Positions 13,101-26,199 of a DNA stretch of 64,000 nucleotides are shown here, piece after piece. The DNA comes from Vanilla planifolia (lineage: Eukaryota > Streptophyta > Magnoliopsida > Asparagales > Orchidaceae). The stretch is taken from contig CM043865.1 of NCBI GenBank assembly GCA_023846275.1, positions 35,354,412 to 35,418,411 on the forward strand, given 5' to 3'. A model generated the notes under the pieces. It did no database searches. It saw only the letters and a program-made list of their open reading frames with translations, and had not been told where the DNA came from. Numbering within the stretch: the stretch's first letter is position 1; each line of letters starts with the position of its first letter. The position numbers and the translations under genes were made by a program.

Positions 13101-15959
13101 TAAAAATGTTTTATTCTTTTTTCATCATCAATGACAAGTGTAGCAATGTGCAAGAACCAAACTTACATGAATGCTTTAATGCAAGAATGGTAGCAAAAGT
13201 ATGCATAAAATTGGTTAACTCTTTAGTAGCCCAATATAGCCCAAATAATACAATGGTTGGGCCGTTTGAATGCATAGTCTGAACCGATTGGGACAACTTT
13301 CCTAAATTTTAATTGTTTGTCAGATTATAATGAAAACAAAAATAAATATTAAAAAAATAAAATTGAAAAAAATCATGTTTTTTTAGTCTTTTTGTTAGAT
13401 GTACAAATTAGAAATAAATAGCTTTATTTTATTATCAATTTTATATAGCATTATAGTATTACATAGTTCAAAGCATAAGAGTTTTCATTGATTTCATAAA
13501 CTATAAATATTGTGGTTAAATTTTTTTTACATATAAGACTTGCAAAATTTCTTTACATATTTATAAGAATTATTTTAAATTGATGCACTCAAATAAATCA
13601 TAAAAACAAGATTATGACTATATTGTAATTTTTCTCCAATTTTAGATCCACGGAAAATTTGGGTTTTCTTAATCCAAAAATTAATTTTTTTTAATTAAGA
13701 ACATCCACAAAAGTATTATCTTCCTTCAACTATCTATATTATGTGATAAAGTATAATGTTTTAATAAATAATTACTAAGATCCAATTTAAAATGATGAGT
13801 GTTTGAAAACAATTACAATCAATATTTCTATCTTGTCTTGAGAAAGTTTAGAGCTAACAAATATAACTAACCTTTCATAAATTGATCGAGTATGTTAAAG
13901 CAAAAAAAATGCATTATAAATATGAAGGACTAAGAAAATGAGGAACAATTTTTTTTTTGTGTTTATTCTCTTTTCTTTTAGGCTTTCTTTCTTATTAATC
14001 ATTTGCAATACTGTTTTTCATGATGTTTAAACTTTTTTTCAAGTTTTATTCCTTTTACCAATATAAAGATCTTGATGTACCTCCTTTCATAAATAAAAGA
14101 GTTTATCAAAGTTTTTTAAATTAAACTTTTTATGCAAAATTATTATGTTTTATTTATTTTTCTTATTTTTTTATATTATTTCAGCTCTCGTGTTTATTGA
14201 TGTTGATTATGTCCTAAGACATGATATTTTTTGTACCAACATTGATGTTTTCATTGAAGTTCAAAGATAATAATTTACTTTCTTTAATTAATCTTATTTT
14301 CATCACATTCAACTTAATTTTATATTCAAAGAATGTTTACTTCACAATTATCTTATTATAAACATCTTTTTGTTTTATATCAATAATTTTGTTTCCATTT
14401 ATAGTGATAAACTTTGACACTATTATTTTATATCACTTAGTTATCATTAGTTTCGTTTGCATAAACCACCATTTGTTGTATTAGATCATGATTTCATCTA
14501 TTGTATTTTGATAAATCTCTTCAATTATTATTGTACCTTTTCAGATTCAATTACCCTTTCCTTCTATGTCAATTCATATTTTGACTCATTAAAACCACAT
14601 AGTTATGAAATCTTTTAAAATGTCGGGCAATCATGTTAATCCAAAAATCATCTTGCTTATTTTAAACTATGCAAAGGCTATTATTTGACATAAATAACTT
14701 CAAACTAACAAAACTATATGATAATTTATAGATTTTCAATAAATTTTCATAACAATCTTTAAAGTTGTAACTATTAAAAATAATTGGACCCACCTTATTG
14801 TACTTTATAACCAATTAAAGATAAAAGCTATTTGATAAATCTAGACACCTTGGTTTAACTTGGGCACCAAAGAAGAAGGCAACAAGCCTATTCAAATGCC
14901 AAGGTGGAGATAACAAAGGGGCTTATTTCATCTTCTTTTATTTCTTATTTTTAGTAATTTATTCTCTTTTTTTAAAAAACTAATAACTTATATTCTATTC
15001 TTAACTCTTTCTCCTCCTTGCTAACTAGTAACTCATACTAATCTATTTTATAGTGTTGTGTGCTAAATCTCACATTAGGAAAAATGGGTCAACACGACTA
15101 ATAAAGAGATTCTGATTTATTAATGTTGAATTTGTTTAAACATTTTGTCTTGAAGATAAAGAGAGTTCAAACTCATATTATCTTAATAACAAGGTTTTAT
15201 CCAATTGGAAAAAAGATGAAATTTTTTCTCAAGAAGAAATAAATCAATAATCAATAATACAAAATATTAAATACTATTTTAATTATTTTAAAATATCAAT
15301 CATTTAACTAAGCTTTAATTAACAACATATCTATCAAAAATAAAATTTTTCAATAGTATTTAATAGTAACATTTTTTTTTATGTCAAGAACATCATTAGT
15401 TGCCATCTTTGGCAAAAAACAAAAGCTCCTCCTTTGGTTGGTTCATGACACCTACAAACACTTACGTTAAGACTCCAAATGGAGTAATCTTGCCTCAAAG
15501 CATATCATGAAATTTTGTGTTTGTGGACCACTTGAGGTGCCACTTGTGAGATTAGTTCGATGACTAATAATGGTGATAAGTTGGTTTAACTTATTGGGCC
15601 TTTCTTGGGCTTGTGTTAAGTGCATTGCAATGGATCTTGGTCCGTTAGAGTGATGAGCGGTGTTAAAAAGAAAATATATTTGTTGAGATTTTGATACTTT
15701 TTTAGTTAAAAAGAAAGATTTTTCAAAAAAATAGAATTGAGATTCAAAATGCATTAATTCAAGTTCTCACTAATATGTATTTTCACAACTGATTTTCAAA
15801 AGCGTTTTCTTCTTTTCAATCAAAAGGCACAGAAATTTTATGAAATAAATTTAATAAGTATTTTCACATAAAAAAATTCTCAAAAAATGCTTTTAAAGAA
15901 TTTTTTTTTTTAAAAATCTTAAAAAATGTAACGAAACCGAACGCTGAGAGCAGAGTTTA
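13101..15959. other. AT-rich intergenic DNA before the ATL gene
   Basis: Short overlapping open frames on both strands near 13.1-13.3 kb have no family resemblance. A higher-GC patch at 15430-15680 gives only an unrecognised minus-strand frame and may be an old LTR scrap. Confidence 0.45.
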
Positions 15960-16189
15960 ATAAACCTCGAAACATCTTTTTATGCTTCGCCTACGGTGGA
16001 AATTTCGCGTCTTCTTTACTGGATTCCATGAAGAAAAACTTGGCTTAAAGTCTGGGACTCTTCTTTCCCTTTCTTCTTTAATGACTGAAAACAAGACTCT
16101 TCCCAATTCCCAGCTGTCTTCCTTCCCAACCACGCTTCGGATCTTCCTCGTAACGCATCACCTCTTCGTTTTTGCTCCCTCACCGCCAT

Positions 16190-16272
16190 TATAAACCCTT
16201 TCGCTCTTCAATTCCGACCCTAAACTCCCCATCTCCCAAATTCCATTCACACGCCATCCCACCTGTATAAAA
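16190..16272 (+). promoter_or_regulatory. Candidate core promoter of the ATL gene
   Basis: Two TATA-like boxes precede the RING-H2 gene: TATAAAC at 16190-16196 and TATAAAA at 16266-16272. The second lies 136 bases before the start codon and would give a 5' leader of about 110 bases, so it is the better candidate. The leader is pyrimidine-rich (CT/TTC runs around 16301-16400), as is common in plant 5' UTRs. Which box is used cannot be decided from sequence. Confidence 0.45.
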
Positions 16273-16407
16273 ACATCACATTTAGAACTGAAGTCCAGGT
16301 CTTCCCTCTCCCCTGCTTTCTCCCGTTTATGCTTGCATTGCCGCCATCTCCGGCTCCCACCAATCCTCAAGTCTTCTTCTTCTTCTTCCTCCTACTCCTA
16401 CTCCTCT

Positions 16408-16941
16408 ATGAACCCACCCATCACCGTCATCGCTGTCCTCGGAATCCTCATGACCTCCATATTCATGTTCATCTATTACGTCTTAGTCATCAAGTGCTGC
16501 CTCCGCTGCCGTCAACCCAATGCCCTCCTCCTCTCCTTCTATGCAACGCCCACCTCAGCCCTGAAACCTTCCGATATCACCGCCATACCAACCTTCCTCT
16601 TCCCATCCCCTGCCTTCCCATCCGGAACTTCTCCCTCCGAATGCGCCGTCTGCTTGGCCGAATTCCACGCTGGGGAACTCCTCCGCCTCCTTCCCGCCTG
16701 CGGTCACGCCTTCCACATCGAATGCGTCGACATGTGGCTCCAATCCAGCGCCAACTGCCCGCTCTGCCGGGCCGCCGTGGTGCCGGATTTCAATCACGGC
16801 GTCATCGATATTGCCGCTCCTGCTCGAAGCGAAGAAATCGAGGTGGTTGTTGAGATGTTCGACGAAGTGAGCCAAGATGCCACGCCCGAGACGAGGAAGA
16901 TGGAGATGGGGCACGCGGACGAGGCGTTCGAGCAAGTATGA
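16408..16941 (+). CDS. ATL-family RING-H2 E3 ubiquitin ligase
   Basis: Single-exon gene of 177 codons. Residues 5-29 form one hydrophobic membrane segment, followed by a short basic, Cys-rich stretch (KCCLRCR). Residues 51-65 ([15 protein letters not shown]) sit where the ATL family has its GLD motif, but the G-L-D core is poorly kept. A complete RING-H2 finger follows: C79, C82, C98, H100, H103, C106, C117, C120, with spacing 2-15-1-2-2-10-2, and W110 after the sixth ligand as in ATL proteins. The acidic tail (121-177) has no domain I recognise. Known family role: membrane-anchored E3 ligases that bind an E2 through the RING and ubiquitinate targets, often in defence or stress signalling. 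The reading frame is open upstream of 16408, but this is its first ATG and it places the membrane segment at the N terminus. The sequence is C-rich against AT-rich flanks. Family call is firm; substrate unknown. Confidence 0.93.
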   Translation: MNPPITVIAVLGILMTSIFMFIYYVLVIKCCLRCRQPNALLLSFYATPTSALKPSDITAIPTFLFPSPAFPSGTSPSECAVCLAEFHAGELLRLLPACGHAFHIECVDMWLQSSANCPLCRAAVVPDFNHGVIDIAAPARSEEIEVVVEMFDEVSQDATPETRKMEMGHADEAFEQV

Positions 16942-19900
16942 GGAGGTTGCCCTCTATGGTTGCACGTTATGGGAGGGAATCTCTTGTTTTGTCCTTTTCT
17001 TTAATTTATTATTACTTATTTTTATATTTCAGAATTAATTAAAATTTATTCAAAAAACTTCCGAACATTACTTATTAATAGTAGTTTTTAATAGAATTTT
17101 TAATAATTGTGCAACTTTACTAACTGTTTTAAATATGGTTTAAATGCATATTAATAATGATATATGATTTTGATAGAGGTAGAATTTGCAATTGGGTAAC
17201 CAACCATTTTTTAGCTAAGCTAACTTGAAATGAATAAGTCTTGATTTCAAGAGAACTTTAAAACAAAAGTTTGATTTTGAATTAATTAATATTATCTTTG
17301 AATTATTTGGTTATTAAACACTACATATGTTAATGTATATGATTTTAATCACTTTTTGAGCTTTACGCATATAATAATAAAAGATAAGTTGTAAAAAAAA
17401 AAAAAAAGTTTTTTTTAATACCTTACAGTATTTGTATGTGTTACAAAGGTATTGTTCTGATGACAAATCATTGTAAACCTTTTATGATTTCTTTAAAATA
17501 TGATAATGAAATGGTTAATACAAAATCAACTTTTGTCTAACTCAAGACTCCTCTTATCTTTGTTTTGAATTTGAAAATGACAAATTTATAAATGATTTTC
17601 AAAAGAATTTTTTTTTAGTTATTCTATATAATTACTATAGTTTAAAGAATTGATAAAGAAGAGTTTGAAGAATAAGATCTTATATGAGTTGTTGAAAGGA
17701 ATTTTTATTAGTAAAATGTGATTGAAATGGTGTAATAAGATTATTTTCTTGTTTTTTATATTAAAGAAATAATAATTCCAAACGTTTTTAAAGAATACAA
17801 AAAAAAATATAAAGATAAACTAACATTTGTAAAATAATAAACAAAACAAAAGAATTGTTTGGCTTTTGATATGATGCCAATAGTAGTTTTTCAAATTAAA
17901 CAATGGAATCAACTAGGGGCTCAAAACAGCCTTAATGCTTTTCCACTTTGTACATATAGAAAAAGTAATGATCACCAAGTCTTTGATTACTTTAGCACTT
18001 AGTTAAAAAACCCAAGGGTCAATCATGATAGCCCAATGCTGACAAAGAATTGAAGTAATCTATTATATGCTTGTCTTGTGCAAGAGGGTGAATTGTATGT
18101 ATTTTCAAAGTCTTTCTATAAATGTTCATGATCAAGAAAGTACAATTGATGTTGCAATAAATGCTAAAATAAAAAATGCCTAAGACTATATTATTTGATT
18201 TGGCTATAAAACAGCCTTCATTTATCATGACCAAATGATTAGAATTCTCTCAATCAAGTCTTCTATAAACATATTTAAACAAAGCTTTTAGACCTTTTTA
18301 GATGAATGTTCATTGTAATCAAGAGAATATGCACATGTCGATTCGTGATAAAATCCATATGACATGGAGAAACTTGACAATATCATTGTTAAATTGTGTA
18401 TTGATCATACCACATTAATTTCACAACAAAACTTCAACTTTCTCAATGGGATCTTACTTGAAAAATGGTTCGTTAATCAATGCATGATGATCAATGTGTT
18501 GCATACAAAAGATGATTACAAGGCAAAATATAGCATTTCAAATTTGTAATAAAATATAATTTTATTTATATTATGAATTATCAAGATTTTTAAAGAAGTT
18601 TTAATAATTTTTGTAAAATTTAACAGACTATTTTATACTTTCTCCCAAAAAATGATATATAGTTAAAAAGAGAAAGGTTGTATACCACTGGAAGTTTTGG
18701 AAAAAGAATTATGGGAAAGTATTATACCTAAGTTATAAGAGAGAGCGAGAAAGGAAGGAAGAGATTTGAAAGATGTTATTGCTGAGCAAGAGGAAATTCA
18801 AGAAGAGCGCTTGTGCTACTAATACTAATCAAGGAAAGATCAAGAAAAAAGATGACTTGTGCTCATAGGAAAGCACACAAATTGAGAAAAGATCAATATC
18901 AAGGTGAGACTACTGCTAATCAAAATTAAGATAGATAAGTTTAATATCATGAGTACATATATTTAATATATTATTAATTATCGTCTAGTGATAACATTCT
19001 AAAATAAATTGCATTTCATTAATTTGAGGATCATTGTGATCCCTACTTGTACTATTATTAACTACTAATGATTGATTTGGCATGAATTTATATTGCTAGT
19101 TGTTTATTTTTAAGTGTTATTGTGCAAAAGAATGTTTTAATATTTTGTTATGCCAATTAAAGGAAAAAAAAAGGAAAAAGAGATTTAGAACAAATAGTGC
19201 ATAATTTGAATAAAAGAAGAAAAATAAATAAAGTAAAAATAAGAGTTAATTAAAAAAAGGATAAGTATTATTTAAAAACAAATAAATAGATAGTAGTTGT
19301 CCAAAGTAACGTAACTTACAAAAATAAGATTGTGCTATGGAATAGTATATTCTTTATATGATGCCAAAAGATAAAGACTATTCAAAATGACATGTTAAGG
19401 GGAATGGACCCAACTTTTAATTAAGAATGTGAAAGGTTCTTTCCATAAAACCAACTAAAAGAGAAAATAAATCAAGAAAACATAAAAGAAAGAGTTAAAA
19501 TAAATTTAAATGATTTTTTGAAAACAAAAAGATTAGGTATTTAATAGAAATAAAACATAAATTAAAATTTTAATTTTAAGTTTATCATATAATGTTTTCA
19601 TGTAATTTTATGATATTGACTTAATATATAATATGCCTAAAATATATTTATTTGCATTCATGGTACATTATTTTTGTCATTGGACTAATAACAAGTGGCT
19701 TAATCTATTGTTATAGTTTAACATTTATGTCAAGATGAGATACAATATGAGATTCTAAGAAAATAGTGTGATGGATAATTGATTGTCTTTATTCTTAATA
19801 GTTTATTTCTTGTACTATCATATTGTATATATTATTGCAATAACTTTTTTATGTTTCATTAATATCGACATACATTATTATATTTTTATTGCATGTATGG

Positions 19901-19999
19901 ATGCTTAAAAGAGATGGGTTAATTATGCTTCTTTCAAATAATGCTTTAAATTAGTTTTCAAACTTTGAGCAATGAAGAAACAAAAAATGTCAAAGCTAA
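16942..19999. other. Intergenic DNA after the ATL gene
   Basis: Starts with the ATL 3' UTR, where no canonical AATAAA is seen within 150 bases. The rest is AT-rich with no supported gene; 18650-18950 is purine-rich. Confidence 0.45.
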
Positions 20000-20760
20000 A
20001 ACGTGAGAACCATAATACTTATCAGGTGCACCTTGTCAAGCATTATGCCAAATCATACAAGAATAATGGAGAAGAGGAGAAGCCTAGCTAGCTTGGTGCC
20101 ATTTCTCAAGCATGGATATAAGAAGCCCCCTCTTTTTGACTTTAAAGGAGGGAGATGGTGCATGAGACTCCACTACTGATTTCTTTCTCAAAACCCTTAG
20201 CCTAAGATTTGTTAAGGACCTTCTCCTACTTCACTCAACATTGAAAATCGTCTTAATTCTTTGCTTGGGAGGATCCTGAGCTCTCCTTTCTCTCATCTTA
20301 GAATCTCTCAGTGTTCCCTTCTTGAGGAACCTTATAGTTACCTACACCATGTGTATATTGCCTACTCCTTGTGCATGCTACATAAATGCTAAGTTGTGAA
20401 TCCATATCTCACTATGCTTCTTGAAGCTGCCCAGGTGGTATGAATACTTGAGACCTTCAAAACATACCTAGGATCCACATCTCGTCACCCCATAACACCC
20501 TCATTACTTTTAACTAAGCCCCCACTAAGCCACACCTAATCTCATATGGTTGTTCCTAGCTATGCAATGTAATCCCCTCATAATCAAACAAAGCTGAAGC
20601 ACACCAAACTAAGTCTGACTATGCTAAATGGATCCAAAACAAGTCTGATTATACCAAATCAAGCCACAACGTGCTCAATCAGGTTTAGATAGAGCCAGAC
20701 CAAGCGTAACTATCTTAAGTTGGTCTAGACCTAATAACATTGTACCAAATTAATCCATTT
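20000..20760 (+). mobile_element. LTR-like stretch with TATA box, fossil
   Basis: About 750 bases of raised GC with a TATA-like box (GATATAAGAAGCCCCC near 20117) followed by a CT-rich leader-like part, the usual texture of a plant LTR U3-R-U5. After about 20560 it holds degenerate short repeats of the type CCAAACTAAGTCTGACTATG / CCAAAACAAGTCTGATTATA. Neither end nor a second copy can be set, so the call is tentative; age old. Confidence 0.3.
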
Positions 20761-20849
20761 TGCTTCAAAAGCACCACCACTTTTTATCAGGACAACTCAA
20801 GTGCCAATTTATTCTAAAGAAAATTTGAGATAGTTGTCTCTTTGAATGT

Positions 20850-21330
20850 TATGATTGGGTTCATAAGGTGCAAAATTTTCTTTACTGACCATTAAGATGC
20901 ATCTTTAAAATAATTATAGAAATTCTCTCCTAAATCAATTTCTTTATTTAATTAACTCAATAAGTTATTCCTATCATATTTCCCAAATATGCTAAGCACA
21001 GAATATTTTTAAGTCTCTTCTCAACCTAAAGCAACATTAATCTGAATCACTTAAAGCCTTTTTTAATGATTCAAAGAAGACATTAACAAATTAGATTAAG
21101 AGAACTCCTCACTTAGTAACCCTTATAAGTCTCTCTAATTAAAAGACTTTCAAAAACACCTAGCCAAATATTTACTAAGATCCTCACAAGAAATCTCCAA
21201 TAAAGTCATTTGCTTTATAGAGTTTTCTTTGGCTTTATCTAGTAGATTGAAGAGGAAGGCTTCATTGCCTCTAATATTACATTATTAAGGTAAAAAATGA
21301 CCACAGGGTACCAAAAATTTCCCCCAAATG
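20850..21330 (-). mobile_element. Possible Ty3/Gypsy gag fossil
   Basis: Read on the minus strand, pieces in different frames resemble the Retrotrans_gag region of plant Gypsy elements: an LxDKAK-like segment near 21225-21260 and, downstream, EDLSKYLARCF near 21155-21200. The fragment is broken in several places and short. The orientation is opposite to the LTR-like stretch at 20000-20760, so the two need not belong together. Confidence 0.3.
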
Positions 21331-24300
21331 GTTCCCAGGATTGTCACCTTGGTGGATACCAAGCTCAATATTTTTGTATTCTCTTGAGCATGCTGTTAAA
21401 AAAAATTTGATTGTCATTAAAAAAGATGGATTATATCATGAGCAATGGCCACTCTCAAAGGACAATTGAGATACAACAAAGCTTTGCAAATGTCACGAGA
21501 ACTACAACTACACAACTTCTAAATGCAAAGTTCTCAAAACATTAATTGAAACACTGTTGAAGGAAAGCCACGCCTATGAATATTGGGTAAAAGTTTCTAA
21601 ACCTAATTTTACATCTAATTAACTTATATGGTGAAGTGCTATAGATAAACCTTAAATCAAAAGGAATAACCAAAATCTTCAATTAACACTAAAAAACAAA
21701 AGTAAGGCCCTTATTAGAATTTTTCACATCATCACAATATGGAGGTAATCTTTTTTAGGATCTCTACTTCTCTACTATAAAGTCCATTGAGTGAGCAATC
21801 GTCACTAATGAAACAACTCGATAAGAAGAATCAATTTAAATATCCATATGTACCAAAGATGTACTACATCTCGTTAAATTTTATGATGATGCTATAGTAG
21901 TTTAAAGGATAATTACTATAATGAAAGTCATCAATATTTGTTGACCTTTCTCTATGTAGGGTATAGATGTCCTTGAAACTTTCAATGTAGGTAGAGGAGG
22001 TAGAAAATTTTTTCTTATCATGGTTGACTACAAATGGATTGGAGATAAGCCTCTTATCCACCAACCAACAATAGAAGTTTGTAACTTTATTTAGGCAGTT
22101 ATATAGCTTCAAATAAATTATGCATGACATTCTTGACATCTTGGTTTTATATGCATGTTTAATATATGCTCTTTGTTTTAACAAATCGATCTTTTATAGA
22201 CCTGGCATGTAGTGTGACTCCAATTATGTATTTTGTTTTTGTTCTTTTGTCTCCTAAACCTATGACATTGTGCTCAGCCTATTTTTAGGTTAATAATTTT
22301 GGCTTAAAATAAACATATTTTGCAGGGTATTGAGTGATTATTAAGTGGTGAGAAATTAACATATTATTACTACCACACATTAGAAATTGTGTAACTTGAT
22401 TTGGAACTTATGAGTTATATTATTTGTTACTACATCAACATAATTTATGTTCTATGAAAAACTTGTTATCGTTTGCTTTGATATGTTTGATATTTAAAAT
22501 AATGGTTCAAATTATATTTTTATTGTAAGTTGTATGACAATTTGATTTTGGGTATTAAAATAAATACCATGGTTTGAATGTTTACAAAATAAGTACTTTA
22601 TTTATGAATTTTAAAGGAACATACTTTTATGCTTTAAATAATTCTTTCATAAAAATGGTTTTCTTAATAAAAAGAAATTTTTTGTAGTTTTCAAAACATA
22701 TAAGACTTCAACTATAAAGAGATTTTTAAATACGTGATTTTCTCATATGTAAAAGATATAGTTTAAAAACTTTAGTGGCATTCTATTTTAAATAGAAGTT
22801 GTTATAATAACGATATCAAAACTGTTGAAACCTTAATCTTAGGGAAGAGAACTATAGAAAAAATGGATAAACTTAGGATATAAATCCTAGGTGTGGATAA
22901 AAAGCTAGACATAAATGATTTTAGGAAAATGACGTATAGTATATCAAATTATACAAAGAAAAAAAGTTTAATTTCTTTACAATATTTTGAGATGTTTAAA
23001 TGACTTTAGGAAAAAATAAAATTTTAAATGATTAGTTTGAATATTTAATATTTAAGTGATTAATGGGAATATTTAAAATGATTATTTTTAGAGATATTAA
23101 AATGATTAAGTTAAAAAATATTTTTGAATTAATTTTAGAGATTAAATTAGAGGTAGATACTTTATTTTTGGAAGATTTATGGTATAAATAAAAGGCTTTA
23201 ACATTTTCAACCATAATAACTTTTCATATTAGTTACATAATTAAATTTTGAATATCATTATTCTATTGAATGATTAAAAGATTAATAGTACCATAGCATT
23301 TAATTAAAAGATTTTCTTTTTAATTAAATTATTACATGCATGAGCCATGAATAAAATTTATGTATATGATCTTATTCAAGAATATCATGGAAAGGAAAAG
23401 GATAAATTGAGATTGAATAGGAAATTACAAATGTATTAATTAAGGATATTTTTAGTCACCAAAAAAAAGATTAAAGATGAGAAAAATTATTGGAATTTTT
23501 GTGAATAAAAGATTAATGGACAAATTTGTGAAATGATAACCATTGTTCAAAATAAAAATAGAAATGACACTCGTAAGGATCTCAAATTGATATGAATACG
23601 ATAAAATATAATAAAACTATATTAAAATTGGAGTACATAAAATAATTGGATATAATTTGAAATGAGGCCCCAGTTGACATCACCAACTTTTTTGAAATTT
23701 CGTTTTTTTTCTATATAAATTTTAATCACATGATCATCTTTGATGTCGAAATAAGAAAACATATAAAATCTATCACATTTTTCTTAAAACAGAATTTATG
23801 CAAACACTATTGTAGTGGAGTGTGAAATAGAAGCACAAATATAAGACTCATGTCCTCATTATCATCCCAACATTTTACAATATTAAAGAATTCATAATCT
23901 ATGTTTTCTAAGCCAAATTAAAAGAAGCTATTATCTATATCATTCATTCCTACCCTATAATTTCATGAAATATATCATGTTTTATTTGTAATTGTTTAAT
24001 GTCAGTAAAACAACTAAGTCAATCAACAATAATTTAATGAGCAAAAACTATATGACATGTAATTCATTATATCATTGAGCCTCGTCACCTACTAGTTCAA
24101 ATAACGCATCATAGAATTTACAAAATTATAAAACTGTTAACATAAACCAGCATCGTAAAGAAATAGTTTCACAATATATAATGTACTATTACCTCTTTAA
24201 TCATTTTAACATTTCAAATGATCAAGTTATCTTTTTTTTCAACCATTAATTTTCTCTTTACCATAAGTTTAAAAATTCTTTTTCATTCTTTGATTTCACT
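21331..24300. other. AT-rich intergenic DNA
   Basis: No supported gene. A 106-residue open frame on the minus strand (21864-22184) has no domain signs and ordinary AT-rich composition; I do not call it. Confidence 0.45.
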
Positions 24301-24309
24301 CACATGCCA

Positions 24310-24520
24310 TAAGATACACTCTTGTGGCCTCGATCCAACATGAGTAACACTTTATTATGAAGCAACAAAGTATAGAATACTCTCTCATAAGCCTTGTCTA
24401 GCTTAAGCAACACCCATTACTCAATTTCTCGTGTAAATTTGTGTTTCCATTTTATGGAATTTTCTATTAACTTTAGGATCCACTCTCGTGGCCTTGTCTA
24501 ACATGATAACACCCTTTAGC
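24310..24520 (+). repeat. Three degenerate copies of a ~35-bp motif
   Basis: ACTCTTGTGGCC..CCAACATGAGTAACAC (about 24318), ACTCTCTCATAAGCCTTGTC..AACACC (about 24380) and ACTCTCGTGGCCTTGTCTAA..AACACC (about 24483) are versions of one motif in the same orientation, unevenly spaced. Such short internal repeats are common in plant LTRs, so this may mark a decayed LTR. Confidence 0.6.
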
Positions 24521-26199
24521 CATTATCACAAATTATTTAGATTCCTTTCTGAAGAGTCTTATAATAATTTTTCTTTTTGTCATAGTTGTTCTAATGATCA
24601 TATTTTAACTTATTATAAATAAATTGCATGCAATACTAAGATATGTGAAGAACCTCATGATATTTTGAAGTATGATAATACTAGCATGTGAATAAAATAT
24701 GATAATCCCAATACTGATTAATAAGCATGTTTTCATTCGTGCAAATAATCACCCATGAAATCAATTTCTTACATATGAATATTTCTACTAGACAAGTGTA
24801 ACTATGTGAAGTAAACATCAAAACAATAATTTTTTCCTTTTTAAATTCAAACTAAAATTAGGTCACTAAACTACATTCATTAATACACCATGTAGATACA
24901 TCGATGATATATAATATTGCCCACTTCTTTTCTAGTAATAGTGGACTCATCTTGAAAAGGATCTCAAACTACATGTTCTTTCTTCTCTTTCCCGATTGCT
25001 ATAATACTACTACATTATCCACAATAGTATTTTTTATTTTTGCTCAACTTTTTTCAATTTTTTTTGGCATCTTAATAACACCTCCTTTCTCTCCTCTTTC
25101 GTTGAAGATAACTAAACTAGACCTTAGAAAGTCTTCCAAAGTCAAGTGAAAGATTTCTTTTATGAACACATGACACCAACTCCTCTTCTAATTGCTTCTA
25201 ATAAACTAGACTTTCCCGACCTTTCCTCTCCACTACAAGATGTGTTGCCTCTGATTATAATGGTTTCTGCCAACATCACCCGTTTAGCTTTTTTGTCATT
25301 AGGGATATAGAGTTTTATAAAATTTTAAAAATTACATAAAATATTTTAATTTTTTTAAACTTATTCCGTAGATTTAATTTATGAAGATTTTTCATCAAAA
25401 TAACTTCCAAAAAAATTCCAACAACATCCCTATGATTCACTTACATGAGTTCTACTCATTAATTAATTTTGACAAATTTCCAACATCATATAGTATTTTT
25501 TTTTATTAAAATTCAAAACTTAATCCATGTAAAAAATTATTTAATTATTTTTCTCAAATTAGCTTCAACTTTAATGCTATGAAAATCAAACCTCCCTTGT
25601 ACTTAAAGACAATTTTATTAAATTTATTCTTTTACGCGCAAAGAGACAAATTTATTTTAAGTATTAAACGATTTTTTTGAGTCTAGTGAATATTTTTATT
25701 AATTTTTTATTTTTTTAACTTGTAAATATTTCTTTATTAATCTCAAATCAACCATTTAATACTTAGAATAGCTTGGTTTCATTAGATTTCAAATAACTTG
25801 TATATTCTATTTCATAAATTAACTTCTACTTTTGAATGTCATTTTAACAAATTAAAATTTTTTAAAAATGATTTAAAATTCTAATTATTCCCAAAAAAAA
25901 TAATAAATTCTTTTTATTACACATTTTAGGATATTTCATGTCATGAAAAAGATAAGAATATCAACTTAATAATAAATATGTAAAAAAAAGAAATGTAATA
26001 GTAGATTAAGATAATCTTTGTCTATAATAAGATCATGATAGTGTTATATTAGTGGTTATTTTAAAAATAAAAATATGCTAATATTTTGATTAATTATAAG
26101 TATCAATAAGGCAAAATGTTTAAATGAAAGAAAGAAGTAAATTTGAAATACAGATGATGAATAGAGTAAATTAAAGGACTTGATTGAGAAAATAGTCGA
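24521..26199. other. AT-rich intergenic DNA
   Basis: Nothing supported beyond short frames without family resemblance. Confidence 0.5.

Noticed and set aside
16333-16407. 25 extra residues before the ATL protein
   Set aside because: The upstream start is TTG and the extra residues are a Ser-rich translation of a CT-rich leader.
20422-20431. TGAAGCTGCC, the first ten bases of miR167
   Set aside because: The rest of the microRNA does not match and no fold-back is evident; chance.
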